NCBI GenBank assembly: GCA_028714735.1
Contig: JAQTLU010000018.1
Location: forward strand, 1-63,361
Direction: 5' to 3'
DNA: 63,361 bases
DNA from: Gallionellaceae bacterium
Lineage (GTDB): Bacteria > Pseudomonadota > Gammaproteobacteria > Burkholderiales > Thiobacillaceae
Under the pieces are notes generated by a model. The model worked only from the letters and a program-made list of their open reading frames with translations, had not been told where the DNA came from and did not search any database. This document shows, piece by piece, positions 7,413 through 16,832 of this stretch (the stretch's first letter is position 1; the number at the start of each line of letters is the position of its first letter). A program made the translations under genes and the position numbers.

Positions 7413-9851
7413 ATGTCCGACCGCTACGATTCCGACCTCGCCGCCATCAAGCTGCCGCCCCATTCGGTGGAGGCGGAGCAGTCCGTGCTCGGCGGCCTGA
7501 TGCTGGAAAACACCGCCATCGACCGGGTCGCCGACCTGATCAACGAGCAGGACTTCTACCGGCGCGACCACAAGGACATCTGGCGCCAGATCGCCGGACT
7601 GATCAACGAGAACAAGCCGGCCGACGTGATCACCGTGGCCGAGGCGCTCGACTCGCGCAACCAGCTCGAAGACATCGGCGGCCTCGCCTACCTGGCCGCC
7701 CTGGCCCAGAACACGCCGTCCGCGGCCAACATCCGCCACTACGCCGAGATCGTCCGCGAGCGCGCGGTGCTGCGCCACCTGGCCGAGGTCGGCGCGGAGA
7801 TCTCCGAATCCGCCTACAACCCGCAGGGCCGCAGCGCCGGCGAGATACTCGACAGCGCCGAAGCCAAGGTATTCCAGATCAAGGAGGCCGGCGCCCGGAC
7901 CAGCCAGGGCTGGCAGCCGCTGCAGCCGCTGCTGGTACAGGTGGTCAACCGCATCGACGAGCTGTACAGCCGCGACAATCCGAGCGACGTCACCGGCATC
8001 GCCACCGGCTTCGCCGACCTCGACAGCAAGACCTCCGGCCTGCAGCCGGGCGACCTGATCATCGTCGCCGGACGGCCGTCGATGGGCAAGGCCCAGCCAC
8101 TGGACGCCCGTGTACGTACCCGTTCCGGCTGGAAGGCCATGGCCGACTTGCAGGTTGGCGACGCGCTTGCCTCGCTGGACGGCCAACCTTCCATCGTCTG
8201 CGGTGTATACCCGCAGGGACGGCGACAGGTCTACCGGGTGCGCTTTTCCGATGGCCGCAGCGCCGAATGTTGCGCCGAGCACCTCTGGCGCGTGTATTAC
8301 CGCGACTGGCCGGCGCCGCGCGTGCTGCGCACAGACCAGATCATGGCCATGCTGGGGCGGGTGCGCTACCGCAACCGGCTCTGGATCGACGCCCACACGG
8401 GCGATTTCGGTCACGGCGACACGTTACCCGTGGACCCCTGGCTGCTGGGCGCCCTGCTCGGCGACGGCAGCCTGTCGGGGACGGCACTGCGCTTTTCGAC
8501 CGCATCCGAGGAAATGTTGCAACGGCTGACTATGCGCATCGGTGAAGCGATGACCGTCACGCACGCCAGCACCTATGACTACCGCATCGTCCGCAAAAAA
8601 CTCTCTGAATTGCCGAATGGCAATCGATTGGCAGCCAACCCCATCCGCCAGGCACTGGTTTCGCTTGAGCTATGGGATGTCAACAGTACCGACAAATTCA
8701 TTCCTCGCTGCTATCTCGAAGCCAGCCGGGAAACCCGCCTCGACATCCTGCGTGGCCTGCTCGACACCGACGGCTGGGTAGAGCGCTGGGGCAGCATCCG
8801 TGTCTCCACGGCCAGCCGGCAACTCGCTGAAGATGTCCGTGATCTGGTCCGTTCGCTCGGCGGCTGGTGCACCATCTCGACCAAACACCCCACGTTGAAG
8901 GCGACCGACGGCGTCACCACCAAACAGGGGCTGATTGCTCATGTCTGCAATATCAGCCATCCCGAGCCGCGCTCCCTGTTTCTGCTCTCGGACAAGGTCG
9001 CCCGCCTGCCGGAATCCTGGCAGCGCAAGAAGCGCCTCACCTTCGCCGCCATCGAAACGAGCCGGGAAGCCGAATGCCAATGCATCGCCGTCAGCCATCC
9101 CGACCACCTGTACATCACTGATCAGGACGTCGTTACCCATAACACCGCCTTCAGCCTCAACATCGCCGAAAACGTCGCCCTCGACGCCAGCCTGCCGATC
9201 GCCGTGTTCTCCATGGAAATGGGTGCCGCCCAGCTGGTCATGCGGATGCTCGGCTCGATCGGCCGCCTCGACCAGCACAAGCTGCGCACCGGCAAGATCG
9301 CCGAGGACGACTGGCACAAGCTGACCAGCGCCCTGGGCCGCCTGAACGAGGCACCGGTGTTCATCGACGAGACGCCCGGCCTGACTGCCATGGAGGTGCG
9401 CGCCCGCGCCCGCCGCCTGGCGCGCCAGAACGACGGCAAGCTGGGCCTGATCGTGATCGACTACATCCAGCTCATGTCCGGCGGCGGCGGCGGCGAGAAC
9501 CGCGCCACCGAGATCTCGGAGATCTCCCGCTCGCTGAAAAGCCTGGCCAAGGAACTGCACGTCCCGGTGATCGCCCTGTCGCAGCTCAACCGCTCGCTCG
9601 AACAGCGCCCGAACAAGCGCCCGGTGATGTCCGACCTGCGCGAATCCGGCGCCATCGAGCAGGATGCCGACGTCATCCTGTTCATCTACCGGGACGAGGT
9701 CTACAACCCGGACAGCCCGGACAAGGGCACCGCCGAGATCATCATCGGCAAGCAGCGTAACGGCCCCATCGGCATGGTCCGGCTCACCTTCCTGGGCGAA
9801 TACACCAAGTTCGAGAGCTGGGCCTCGGGCGGCGGCAGCAGCAGCTACTGA
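7413..9851 (+). CDS. dnaB: Replicative DNA helicase DnaB, intein-containing precursor
   Basis: Hexameric 5'-3' helicase of the replication fork. The 812-aa precursor is DnaB (226 + 235 residues) interrupted by a 351-aa intein at codons 227-577. N-extein: the primase-interacting domain (PPHSVEAEQSVLGG...) and RecA-like core up to GRPSMGK. C-extein: TAFSLNIAENVA, Walker B IDYIQLM, and the arginine-finger region SDLRESGAIEQDAD. Spliced length would be 461 aa, normal for the family. The frame is open throughout, so function depends on splicing: unspliced protein has a broken P-loop. A TAAAAT lies 15 bp before the ATG and there is no Shine-Dalgarno. alr follows 2 bp downstream. Confidence 0.97.
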   Translation: MSDRYDSDLAAIKLPPHSVEAEQSVLGGLMLENTAIDRVADLINEQDFYRRDHKDIWRQIAGLINENKPADVITVAEALDSRNQLEDIGGLAYLAALAQNTPSAANIRHYAEIVRERAVLRHLAEVGAEISESAYNPQGRSAGEILDSAEAKVFQIKEAGARTSQGWQPLQPLLVQVVNRIDELYSRDNPSDVTGIATGFADLDSKTSGLQPGDLIIVAGRPSMGKAQPLDARVRTRSGWKAMADLQVGDALASLDGQPSIVCGVYPQGRRQVYRVRFSDGRSAECCAEHLWRVYYRDWPAPRVLRTDQIMAMLGRVRYRNRLWIDAHTGDFGHGDTLPVDPWLLGALLGDGSLSGTALRFSTASEEMLQRLTMRIGEAMTVTHASTYDYRIVRKKLSELPNGNRLAANPIRQALVSLELWDVNSTDKFIPRCYLEASRETRLDILRGLLDTDGWVERWGSIRVSTASRQLAEDVRDLVRSLGGWCTISTKHPTLKATDGVTTKQGLIAHVCNISHPEPRSLFLLSDKVARLPESWQRKKRLTFAAIETSREAECQCIAVSHPDHLYITDQDVVTHNTAFSLNIAENVALDASLPIAVFSMEMGAAQLVMRMLGSIGRLDQHKLRTGKIAEDDWHKLTSALGRLNEAPVFIDETPGLTAMEVRARARRLARQNDGKLGLIVIDYIQLMSGGGGGENRATEISEISRSLKSLAKELHVPVIALSQLNRSLEQRPNKRPVMSDLRESGAIEQDADVILFIYRDEVYNPDSPDKGTAEIIIGKQRNGPIGMVRLTFLGEYTKFESWASGGGSSSY
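8091..9143 (+). mobile_element. Class 3-type intein with LAGLIDADG homing endonuclease in the DnaB P-loop
   Basis: 351 codons inserted exactly between Lys and Thr of the Walker A motif GRPSMGK/T. First residue is Ala, not Cys or Ser; last residues are His-Asn, followed by Thr. Block B region: SAECCAEHLWRV with H64 and W66. Block F: ECQCIAVSHPDHLYITD with C331 (C329 is an alternative). Block G: VVTHN with T349. An Ala1 start with a Trp/Cys/Thr set fits the class 3 splicing group described for phage and bacterial DnaB inteins. Two dodecapeptide motifs (LLGALLGDGSL near residue 118, LRGLLDTDGWV near residue 218) indicate a LAGLIDADG endonuclease with both acidic residues kept. AT-richer codons in the middle suggest recent transfer. 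Confidence 0.9.
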
Positions 9852-9853
9852 CC

Positions 9854-10942
9854 ATGCGCCCCATCGTCGCCCGCATCGACACGGCCGCGCTGGCCCACAA
9901 CCTCATGGTCGCCCGGCGCCTGGCCGGCAGCAGCCGGGTGCTCGCGGTGGTCAAGGCCAACGGCTACGGCCACGGCCTCGCCCGGGTCGGCCACGCACTC
10001 CGGGCGGCCGACGGCTACGCCGTGCTTTCGCTCGACGAGGCGGCCACCCTGCGCGCCCAGGGCCTGAGCCACCCCATCGTCCTGCTGGAAGGTTTTTTCC
10101 ATCCCGACGAGATCCCCGAGATCGCCCGCCGCCGCCTGCAGCCGGTGATCCACCGGGACGACCAGATCGACGCCCTGGCGCGTGCGCGCACGGAACACAG
10201 GATCGACGTTTTCCTCAAGATCGACACCGGCATGCACCGGCTCGGCTTTGCCGCCAAGCCCTGGCGGGCGGCCCTGGCACGCCTGCAGGGCCTGCCCCAG
10301 GTCGGCAGCATCACCCTGATGAGCCACTTCGCCCGCGCCGACGAACCGGAAATCGGCGTCGCCGGACAGCTCGCCGTATTCAATGACGCCGCCCAGGGCC
10401 TGAACCATCCGGTCAGCCTGGCCAACTCGGCCGCCCTGCTGCGCCATCCCGAGGCCGTCGAACTCGGCCCGGAGACCGCCGCCAACTGGGCCCGGCCCGG
10501 CATCATGCTCTACGGCGCCTCGCCCTTCCCCGGCCAGACCGGCGCCGACCTCGGCCTGTTGCCGGCGATGCACCTGGAGAGCCGGCTGATCGCCGTGCAG
10601 TCGGTGCGCAAGGGCGAAGGCGTCGGCTACGGCCACCTGTATACCGCCGAACGCGACATGCGGGTCGGCGTGGTCGCCTGCGGTTATGCCGACGGCTACC
10701 CGCGCCACGCCGTCACCGGCACCCCGGTCCGGGTCGAGGGCCGGCCGACCCGGACCCTGGGCCGGGTGTCGATGGACATGCTGCACGTAGACCTCAGCGA
10801 TATCGGCAACGCCCACGTCGGCAGCCCGGTCACCCTGTGGGGCGACGGCGTGCCGGTGGAAGCCGTCGCCGCCGCCGCCGGCACCATCTCCTACGAACTG
10901 CTGACGGCCCTGGCGCCGCGCGTGAGAATTGAAGAAACTTAA
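9854..10942 (+). CDS. alr: Alanine racemase
   Basis: PLP enzyme that makes D-alanine for peptidoglycan. The 362-aa sequence has the PLP lysine K34 in VVKANGYGHG, the KIDTGMHRLGF substrate-site motif, GYADGYPR, and the C-terminal catalytic region GRVSMDMLHVDL. Two bases separate it from dnaB, the usual dnaB-alr pair. Confidence 0.95.
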   Translation: MRPIVARIDTAALAHNLMVARRLAGSSRVLAVVKANGYGHGLARVGHALRAADGYAVLSLDEAATLRAQGLSHPIVLLEGFFHPDEIPEIARRRLQPVIHRDDQIDALARARTEHRIDVFLKIDTGMHRLGFAAKPWRAALARLQGLPQVGSITLMSHFARADEPEIGVAGQLAVFNDAAQGLNHPVSLANSAALLRHPEAVELGPETAANWARPGIMLYGASPFPGQTGADLGLLPAMHLESRLIAVQSVRKGEGVGYGHLYTAERDMRVGVVACGYADGYPRHAVTGTPVRVEGRPTRTLGRVSMDMLHVDLSDIGNAHVGSPVTLWGDGVPVEAVAAAAGTISYELLTALAPRVRIEET

Positions 10943-10957
10943 CCGTCGAGTGAATTT

Positions 10958-11746
10958 ATGTCCGACATCCTGAACAAGATCCTCGCCGTCAAGGCCGACG
11001 AAGTCGCCGCCGCCCGGGCTGTCCTGCCCCTTGCCTCCGTGCGCGCAGCGGCCGAGTCCCAACCCGCCCCGCGCGACTTCGTCGGCGCCATCCGCGCCAG
11101 GCTGGCCGCCGGGCAGTCCGCCGTGATCGCCGAGATCAAGAAGGCCAGCCCGAGCAAGGGCGTCATCCGGGCCGATTTCCGCCCGGCCGAGATTGCCGCC
11201 AGCTACGAAAAAGGCGGCGCTGCCTGCCTGTCCGTGCTGACCGACCGCCAGTTCTTCCAGGGCGACGCGGATTATCTCAGGCAGGCCCGCGCCGCCTGTG
11301 CCCTGCCGGTGCTGCGCAAGGACTTCATGATCGACCCGTACCAGGTCTACGAGGCCCGCGCCATGGGCGCCGACTGCATCCTGCTCATCGTCGCCGCCTT
11401 GTCGCTGGCGCAGATGCAGGAACTCGAAGCCGTGGCCATGGAACTCGGCATGGCGGTGCTGGTGGAATCGCACGACGGCGACGAACTCGACCAGGCCCTG
11501 CAACTGCAGACCCCGCTGATCGGCATCAACAACCGCAACCTGCGCAGCTTCGAGACCCGCCTGGAAACCACCCTGGACCTGCTGCCGAGAATCGGCCCCG
11601 AGCGCATCGCAATCACCGAAAGCGGCATCCTGGCCGCCGCCGACGTCGCCCTGATGCGCCACCACGAGGTCAATACCTTCCTGGTCGGCGAGGCCTTCAT
11701 GCGCGCCGACGACCCAGGCGCGGAACTAAGCCGGCTGTTCGCCTAG
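10958..11746 (+). CDS. trpC: Indole-3-glycerol phosphate synthase
   Basis: TIM-barrel enzyme converting CdRP to indole-3-glycerol phosphate in tryptophan synthesis. The 262-aa protein has the catalytic lysine segment [16 protein letters not shown], the [12 protein letters not shown] strand, [12 protein letters not shown] and ITESGI motifs. It is here without trpE, trpG or trpD, unlike the usual trpEGDC order. It follows alr by 15 bp and may be co-transcribed with it. Confidence 0.94.
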   Translation: MSDILNKILAVKADEVAAARAVLPLASVRAAAESQPAPRDFVGAIRARLAAGQSAVIAEIKKASPSKGVIRADFRPAEIAASYEKGGAACLSVLTDRQFFQGDADYLRQARAACALPVLRKDFMIDPYQVYEARAMGADCILLIVAALSLAQMQELEAVAMELGMAVLVESHDGDELDQALQLQTPLIGINNRNLRSFETRLETTLDLLPRIGPERIAITESGILAAADVALMRHHEVNTFLVGEAFMRADDPGAELSRLFA

Positions 11747-12121
11747 GCATCGCCATCGGGTCCGTCGTGCCCGCGAATGCGGGTATCCAGCCGCAAGATG
11801 CAGCCGTGACGGCACGGCTTGCCCGCTGCAATTTCGGCCGCAAGACATTTCGGCCAGGCTGCCGCTTCCGCCTGTTGCAATCCCACCACACATAAATCAA
11901 CCAGCCTGTCCGAAATCGGGGGAATGGTTTGGCCTAACAAGCCGGTGTTGCCACAATACGTTCAACTTCTCGCGCGAGAGGTTGTTTCCGCCCACTCGCT
12001 GCAAGCCAACCTGAACGGCAACGATCAGGCGAAGCGTGAAGCGAGGCGGGGGCAGACCGGCAAACCAGCAGGCTCTCCTCCGCGAAAGCAAGATTCACTA
12101 ACCTGTACTAAGGAGTTCACA
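11747..12121. other. Intergenic region upstream of the porin
   Basis: 375 bp without a convincing gene. It contains a REP-like palindrome (CCCGC-GAAT-GCGGG, 11770-11783), a near-perfect palindrome AACTTCTCGCGCGAGAGGTT (11964-11983) that could be an operator or leader hairpin, and a ribosome-binding site AGGAG at 12111-12115. An open extension of the porin frame to 11819 is not needed, because the signal peptide begins at 12122. Confidence 0.6.
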
Positions 12122-13204
12122 ATGAAGAAATCACTGATCGCCCTGGCAGTTGCCGGCGCCTTCGCCGCTCCCGCCTTTGCCGCCACCGGCAACGTTGACG
12201 TCTACGGCAAGCTGCGCGTTTCCCTGGACTACGTCGACGTCAACGTCGGCCAAAGCACTTGGCAGTTGAACGACCAGACCTCCCGCATCGGCTTCAAGGG
12301 TTCCGAGGACCTGGGCGGCGGCCTGAAAGCCATTTGGCAAATCGAGCAAGCCCTGAGCAGCCAAGGTTCCCTGTTCGGCGAATACTCCGCCGGCGGCGAA
12401 TTCTCCAACATGGGCGGCGGCACCCTGGCCACCCGTAACACCTTCGTCGGCCTGTCCGGCGACTTCGGTACCGTGCTGGCCGGCCGTCATGACACCCCGT
12501 ACAAGCTGGCCGGTTCCGCCGACCTGTTCGCCGACACCTCCGCCGACTCCCAGAACGGCAACGAAGTCGGTGGCATCATCGGTTATGACCTGGACCAGAA
12601 CGGCCTGGGCGGCTTCGACATCCGCGCCACCAACGCCATCGCCTACGTCTCCCCGGCCTTCTCCGGCGTGACCATCATCGCCGCCGTGGTTCCGGGCGAG
12701 AGCCAGTGTTCTTCTGGCTGCAAGGCCACCGGCATTGCCGACGCCTACTCCCTGGCTGCCCTGTACGGCAACGGCCCCCTGAGCCTGTCCCTGGCCTATG
12801 AGAACCACACCAGCGACCTGGTTTACGACCTGGCCGGCATCAACGACAACGAATCCGCCTGGAAGCTCAACGCCGGCTACACCATCGGCGACTTCAAGCT
12901 GGGTGCCACCTACGAAGACCAGAACGGCGTGCTCGGCATGTCTTCCAAGAACTACCTGCTGTCCGCCGCCTACGGCATGGGCCCCATCACCCTGGCCGCC
13001 CAGTACGGCAAGCGTAACGTCAACAACGCCGCCAGCAGCATCCTTGGCGACAACGACCTGACCCGTTACACCCTGGGCGCGGTCTATGGCATGTCCAAGC
13101 GCACCAGCGCCTACGTTGCCTACGACCATGACAAGTACTCCAATGGCTCTGTCGACGGTGTCAAGGCCAACATCTTCACCATGGGCCTGAACCACGACTT
13201 CTAA
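12122..13204 (+). CDS. General bacterial porin (16-stranded trimer family)
   Basis: Outer-membrane diffusion channel. The 360-aa precursor starts with a classic signal peptide (MKKSLIALAVAGAFAAPAFA, cleaved after residue 20) and the mature N-terminus ATGNVDVYGKLRVSLDY is typical of betaproteobacterial OmpC-type porins. RIGFKGSEDLGGGLKA follows, and the chain ends in the C-terminal Phe needed by the BAM complex. Codon use is strongly biased, as in highly expressed genes. It has its own leader and a strong terminator, so it is monocistronic. Confidence 0.93.
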   Translation: MKKSLIALAVAGAFAAPAFAATGNVDVYGKLRVSLDYVDVNVGQSTWQLNDQTSRIGFKGSEDLGGGLKAIWQIEQALSSQGSLFGEYSAGGEFSNMGGGTLATRNTFVGLSGDFGTVLAGRHDTPYKLAGSADLFADTSADSQNGNEVGGIIGYDLDQNGLGGFDIRATNAIAYVSPAFSGVTIIAAVVPGESQCSSGCKATGIADAYSLAALYGNGPLSLSLAYENHTSDLVYDLAGINDNESAWKLNAGYTIGDFKLGATYEDQNGVLGMSSKNYLLSAAYGMGPITLAAQYGKRNVNNAASSILGDNDLTRYTLGAVYGMSKRTSAYVAYDHDKYSNGSVDGVKANIFTMGLNHDF

Positions 13205-13233
13205 TCCAGCCTAAAGCCGGATACAGAGTCTTG

Positions 13234-13262
13234 ACGGGCGCCTTCGGGCGCCCGTTTTTTAT
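13234..13262 (+). terminator. Rho-independent terminator of the porin gene
   Basis: A 9-bp G/C stem (ACGGGCGCC / GGCGCCCGT) closed by a stable TTCG tetraloop and followed by a run of T residues. Confidence 0.92.
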
Positions 13263-13431
13263 TGGCTCGGCCAAATACTCCGGACATCGACAGAACTCCG
13301 GGCTTGGCTGCGCTGCCCATTTCGCCCGGCATCGCGGCACGGGCCTCGCATTCGAATCGGGATTCATCCGCAAGATTTATACTTGGGTGCGGCCATCTGC
13401 ACCCGTTACTTGATGGGCCAAACAGACTGAC

Positions 13432-15273
13432 ATGGCACAACCTTCACTCAACAGCCCCTGCCCTTGCGGCAGCGGCAAGAAATTCAAGCGCTGTTGCGGC
13501 GCAAGCGGCAGGAATCAACCGGGGCTGCGTACTACGCTGCAAGGTCTGGTCGCCGCTGCCGTGAGCGCCTACGAACAGGGCGAAATGGCCAATGCCGGCC
13601 GCATGATCGACCAGGCACTCGCCCTCGCACCCACCGATCCAGCCATCCTGGGCATCAAAGGCATGGTGCTTTTTCGACTCGGCCGGCTCGACGAAGCGGC
13701 CCGGCACATCGAGCGGGCGATCGCCGGCAGCCCGAAAGATTCCCGACTGCACAATTTCCATGGCCAGGTTCTGAGGGAGCACGCCAACAGCGCCCAGAAA
13801 CTGGAAGCCGAACGGGCATTTGGCCGCGCGGTCAGCCTCGATCCGGGCTTTGTCGAGGCCTGGTACAACCTGGGCCGGCTCCAGTTGTCGATCAACAACC
13901 CCCATGAGGCCATCCAGTCATTTCGCCATGCCCTGCGCTACGCGCCCAAGGACGGTGAACTGCATTTCTTGTTGGCCAAGGCACATTACCTGGCGCGTGA
14001 ACTGACAGCGGCGGCCGCGGCCATCGAGCAGGCAGCGACTTGCGGCATCGACCCAATCAAGGCGATGTTATGGCGCAGCATGATACTGCGCGCGACGGGG
14101 GCGACAGTCGAGGCCGATGCCATCGAACACCGGGCACTGGCCATGGCACCGCCAGAAGCCGGGAGCTACCCGCTGATGCTCGACCTCAGCCAGAACGAGA
14201 TGAATGCCGGCAACCTGGCCGAGTCCGAGCGCTGGTTGCTTCAGGCGCTCGACCTGAACCAGGATGACCTCGCCGCCTACTTTGGCCTGGCCATGGTACA
14301 TAAATTCGACAAGGGCGACCTGACGCGAATAAAGCGAATGGAGCGTTTCCTGGCCGAGGACCAGAACGTCGACCGGCGCCGTCTGCAGTTTGTGCTCGGC
14401 AAGGTCTACTCGGACCTGGGCGAGCATGATCGATCCTTTGAACACTACAAGGCGGGCAATGACCTGATGCGGGCCAGGGTGCCATTCGATGCCGCCGCAT
14501 GGGCAGGAAGGTTCGACAGCATCATTGCGCAGTCCCCGGCCGAACGACTGGCCGCCCTGGCACCTGGCAGCGATTCCAGCCTGCCCATCCTGATCGTGGG
14601 GACGCCGCGCTCAGGAACCACCCTGGCCGAACAGATCATCAGCAGTCATTCCTGGGTGGCCGGTGCGGGCGAGATGGATTTCTGGGGCCGTATTGGGCCG
14701 GGACTGATGGCGTCCTACAACCCCAACCAGGCCAGCCAGATCGCCGAGCATTACCTGGCCCACCTGCTCCGGCACGCCGGATCGGCACAGCACGTCACCG
14801 ACAAGCAGCCCCTCAATTACGAGGAACTCGGCGTGTTCCATGCCGTATTTCCAAATGCCAGGATCGTGCACTGCCGACGCCACCCGATCGACGCCTGTTT
14901 GTCGATCTATTTCCAGGACTTCGACGACACCCAGGCCTACAAATGCGACCAGGAGGGCCTGGTGGCGTTCTACGAACAGTATCAGCGGCTCATGGCGCAT
15001 TGGCGCGCCGTACTGCCGCCGGGGACGATGTATGAACTGCAGTACGAGGCCCTGGTCGATGACCTCGAAGGGGAAACCAAGAAGCTGATGGACTTCCTCG
15101 GCCTGGACTGGGAACCCCAGCAAGCCGAGTTCTACAAGCAGGACCGCTCGGTATTCACGCCCAGCAAATGGCAGGTTCGCCAGCCCATCTATAAAACCTC
15201 AAAGGAACGCTGGCGGCGGTATGAGAAACACCTGGGGCCACTGCTTGAGTTAATGAAATACGCCCCGGCCTGA
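13432..15273 (+). CDS. SEC-C / TPR / sulfotransferase fusion protein
   Basis: A 613-aa three-part protein. Residues 7-24 form a zinc-binding SEC-C motif (CPCGSGKKFKRCCG). About residues 35-330 are tetratricopeptide repeats, with repeats such as EAWYNLGRLQLSINNPHEAI. From about 384 there is a sulfotransferase domain whose 5'-phosphosulfate-binding loop is VGTPRSGTTLAEQI; the later C-R-R-H-P-I-D-A-C segment matches the 3'-phosphate-binding region. It would transfer sulfate from PAPS to an unknown acceptor, with the TPRs holding a partner or peptide. TPR-sulfotransferases are common in secondary metabolism and surface modification. A weak TATACT -10 lies at 13378-13383. First gene of an accessory block. 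Confidence 0.85.
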   Translation: MAQPSLNSPCPCGSGKKFKRCCGASGRNQPGLRTTLQGLVAAAVSAYEQGEMANAGRMIDQALALAPTDPAILGIKGMVLFRLGRLDEAARHIERAIAGSPKDSRLHNFHGQVLREHANSAQKLEAERAFGRAVSLDPGFVEAWYNLGRLQLSINNPHEAIQSFRHALRYAPKDGELHFLLAKAHYLARELTAAAAAIEQAATCGIDPIKAMLWRSMILRATGATVEADAIEHRALAMAPPEAGSYPLMLDLSQNEMNAGNLAESERWLLQALDLNQDDLAAYFGLAMVHKFDKGDLTRIKRMERFLAEDQNVDRRRLQFVLGKVYSDLGEHDRSFEHYKAGNDLMRARVPFDAAAWAGRFDSIIAQSPAERLAALAPGSDSSLPILIVGTPRSGTTLAEQIISSHSWVAGAGEMDFWGRIGPGLMASYNPNQASQIAEHYLAHLLRHAGSAQHVTDKQPLNYEELGVFHAVFPNARIVHCRRHPIDACLSIYFQDFDDTQAYKCDQEGLVAFYEQYQRLMAHWRAVLPPGTMYELQYEALVDDLEGETKKLMDFLGLDWEPQQAEFYKQDRSVFTPSKWQVRQPIYKTSKERWRRYEKHLGPLLELMKYAPA

Positions 15274-15551
15274 CCTGCCATGAATTCATCTCGGACTGTG
15301 CGCAGCCGCGTACTCCCTGCCTTTATCGGGCCAGCTGGCTGCCGAACCGGAAAGACGGAGCAATATCGGCACCCGAGGTGTTTAGGCGTGTTTGGGATGA
15401 ACCCCATCAGGCCGAACTCTGGAGAAGCCGGATTATGCTTGACTGCGACAGGCGAGGATGGCGAGCTTGGCGCCGCCAGGCCAATGGATCGGGCAAATTC
15501 GTTAAAATGCCTGATCCGGCCTGCCGTTCCTGATGCTGCAAAAGTATAGCC

Positions 15552-16805
15552 ATGCCCATACTGAACTTGCTTGCTGAACACGAGCACAAACTGACTCGCT
15601 CGATCAATCTGGTGGCGAGCGAGAACATGATCTCCGAGGACGTCAGAAGGGCCTTGTCGAGCGATGTCGCCATGCGCTACTGCATACCTCCTGAGGGGGA
15701 ACGGCCCGCGGCCATCTGGGACTACCCGAATCAGGCCCAGGTGCGTCAGATCGCCAGCGAAACTGAGCGTTTGGCGAGAGCATTATTTCACGCTGCCTAT
15801 GCCGACGCACGCCCGCTTTCCGGCAATCAGGTTGCCCAAATCATACTGATGTCCCTGGCATCCCGCGGCGCTACGGTCTGGTCGGTGCCCTCCAGTTGCG
15901 GCGGCCATTTCGCCACCCCGATCATTGCCGCCCGCGAGGGCCTGCACCTGTTGCCGATCCCTTATGACCGCAGTCGCGGAATCATCGATATCGACGCCGC
16001 CGGCGAGATGGCAAAAAAACACCCGCCCAGGCTGGTTTTCCTGGACGCCAGCATGCATTTGTTTCCCCATCCGGTGGCCGCCTTGCGCGAGGCCATCGGA
16101 CCCGACCCCATCATCTCGTACGATGCCTCGCACACCCTGGGCCTCATCGCCGGCGGCGCCTTCCAGGCTCCATTGCAGGAAGGCGCCGATCTATTGCACG
16201 GCAGCACCCACAAGACGCTGTGGGGCCCTCAGAAGGGCCTGATCACCGTCCGCGAGGAGGGGGCGATCGCCACGCGCATCCGGGACGCGGTGGTGCCGTT
16301 GTTCGTATCGAATGTACACGTCCACCATGTCGCTGCGCTCGGCATTGCCCTCGAAGAAAGCCGCGCTTACGGCGCGGCCTATGCGCAGGCAGTCATTCAC
16401 AACGCCAAGGCACTTGCGGCATCCCTCGCCGGACTGGGCATCGATGTACTGTTCGCTGAGTTGGGGGCCACCGATAGCCATCAGGTGCTGGTGGACCTTG
16501 GCGACAAGCAACGCTCATTGAGCGTCTGGAACCGGCTCCAGAATGCCGGCTTGAACACCAACGCCATCGCCCTGCCCTTCCGGCCGTCTCATGGACTACG
16601 TATCGGTGTGGCCGAAGCCACCCGACGCGGTTTGGGAATACCCGAGATGAACCGGATCGCCGCATGGATAGCTCTTTGCGCCGCGGGCACGACGCCAACC
16701 GGAACGATTGCCCGCGAGGTTGCCGAACTGAGCGCCCGATTCTCGCTGATCCGGTATTCCCGCCAGGCCACCAGGATACGACCCGATGCCCTGAGCCAGT
16801 TATAA
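15552..16805 (+). CDS. SHMT-like PLP-dependent enzyme, non-canonical
   Basis: A 417-aa fold type I PLP enzyme related to serine hydroxymethyltransferase. Shared features: SINLVASENMISEDV at the N-terminus, the PLP lysine K221 in HGSTHKTLWGPQKG, the aspartate of SYDASHTLGLI, and GLRIGVAEATRRG near the C-terminus that carries the carboxylate-binding arginine. The segment that should read Y-x-E-G-Y-P-G-x-R-Y-Y-G, with the catalytic glutamate and tyrosines, is replaced by RYCIPPEGERPAAIWDYP. It is therefore unlikely to be the housekeeping GlyA; aldolase, transaldolase or other beta-replacement chemistry is possible. It begins a probable three-gene operon; the next gene starts 27 bp later. Confidence 0.8.
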   Translation: MPILNLLAEHEHKLTRSINLVASENMISEDVRRALSSDVAMRYCIPPEGERPAAIWDYPNQAQVRQIASETERLARALFHAAYADARPLSGNQVAQIILMSLASRGATVWSVPSSCGGHFATPIIAAREGLHLLPIPYDRSRGIIDIDAAGEMAKKHPPRLVFLDASMHLFPHPVAALREAIGPDPIISYDASHTLGLIAGGAFQAPLQEGADLLHGSTHKTLWGPQKGLITVREEGAIATRIRDAVVPLFVSNVHVHHVAALGIALEESRAYGAAYAQAVIHNAKALAASLAGLGIDVLFAELGATDSHQVLVDLGDKQRSLSVWNRLQNAGLNTNAIALPFRPSHGLRIGVAEATRRGLGIPEMNRIAAWIALCAAGTTPTGTIAREVAELSARFSLIRYSRQATRIRPDALSQL

Positions 16806-16832
16806 ACAACATACTTACGGAACATTCCAGAC

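Noticed and set aside
11819-12121. N-terminal extension of the porin
   Set aside because: The extension has no homology and would place the signal peptide inside the protein. A ribosome-binding site precedes the start at 12122.
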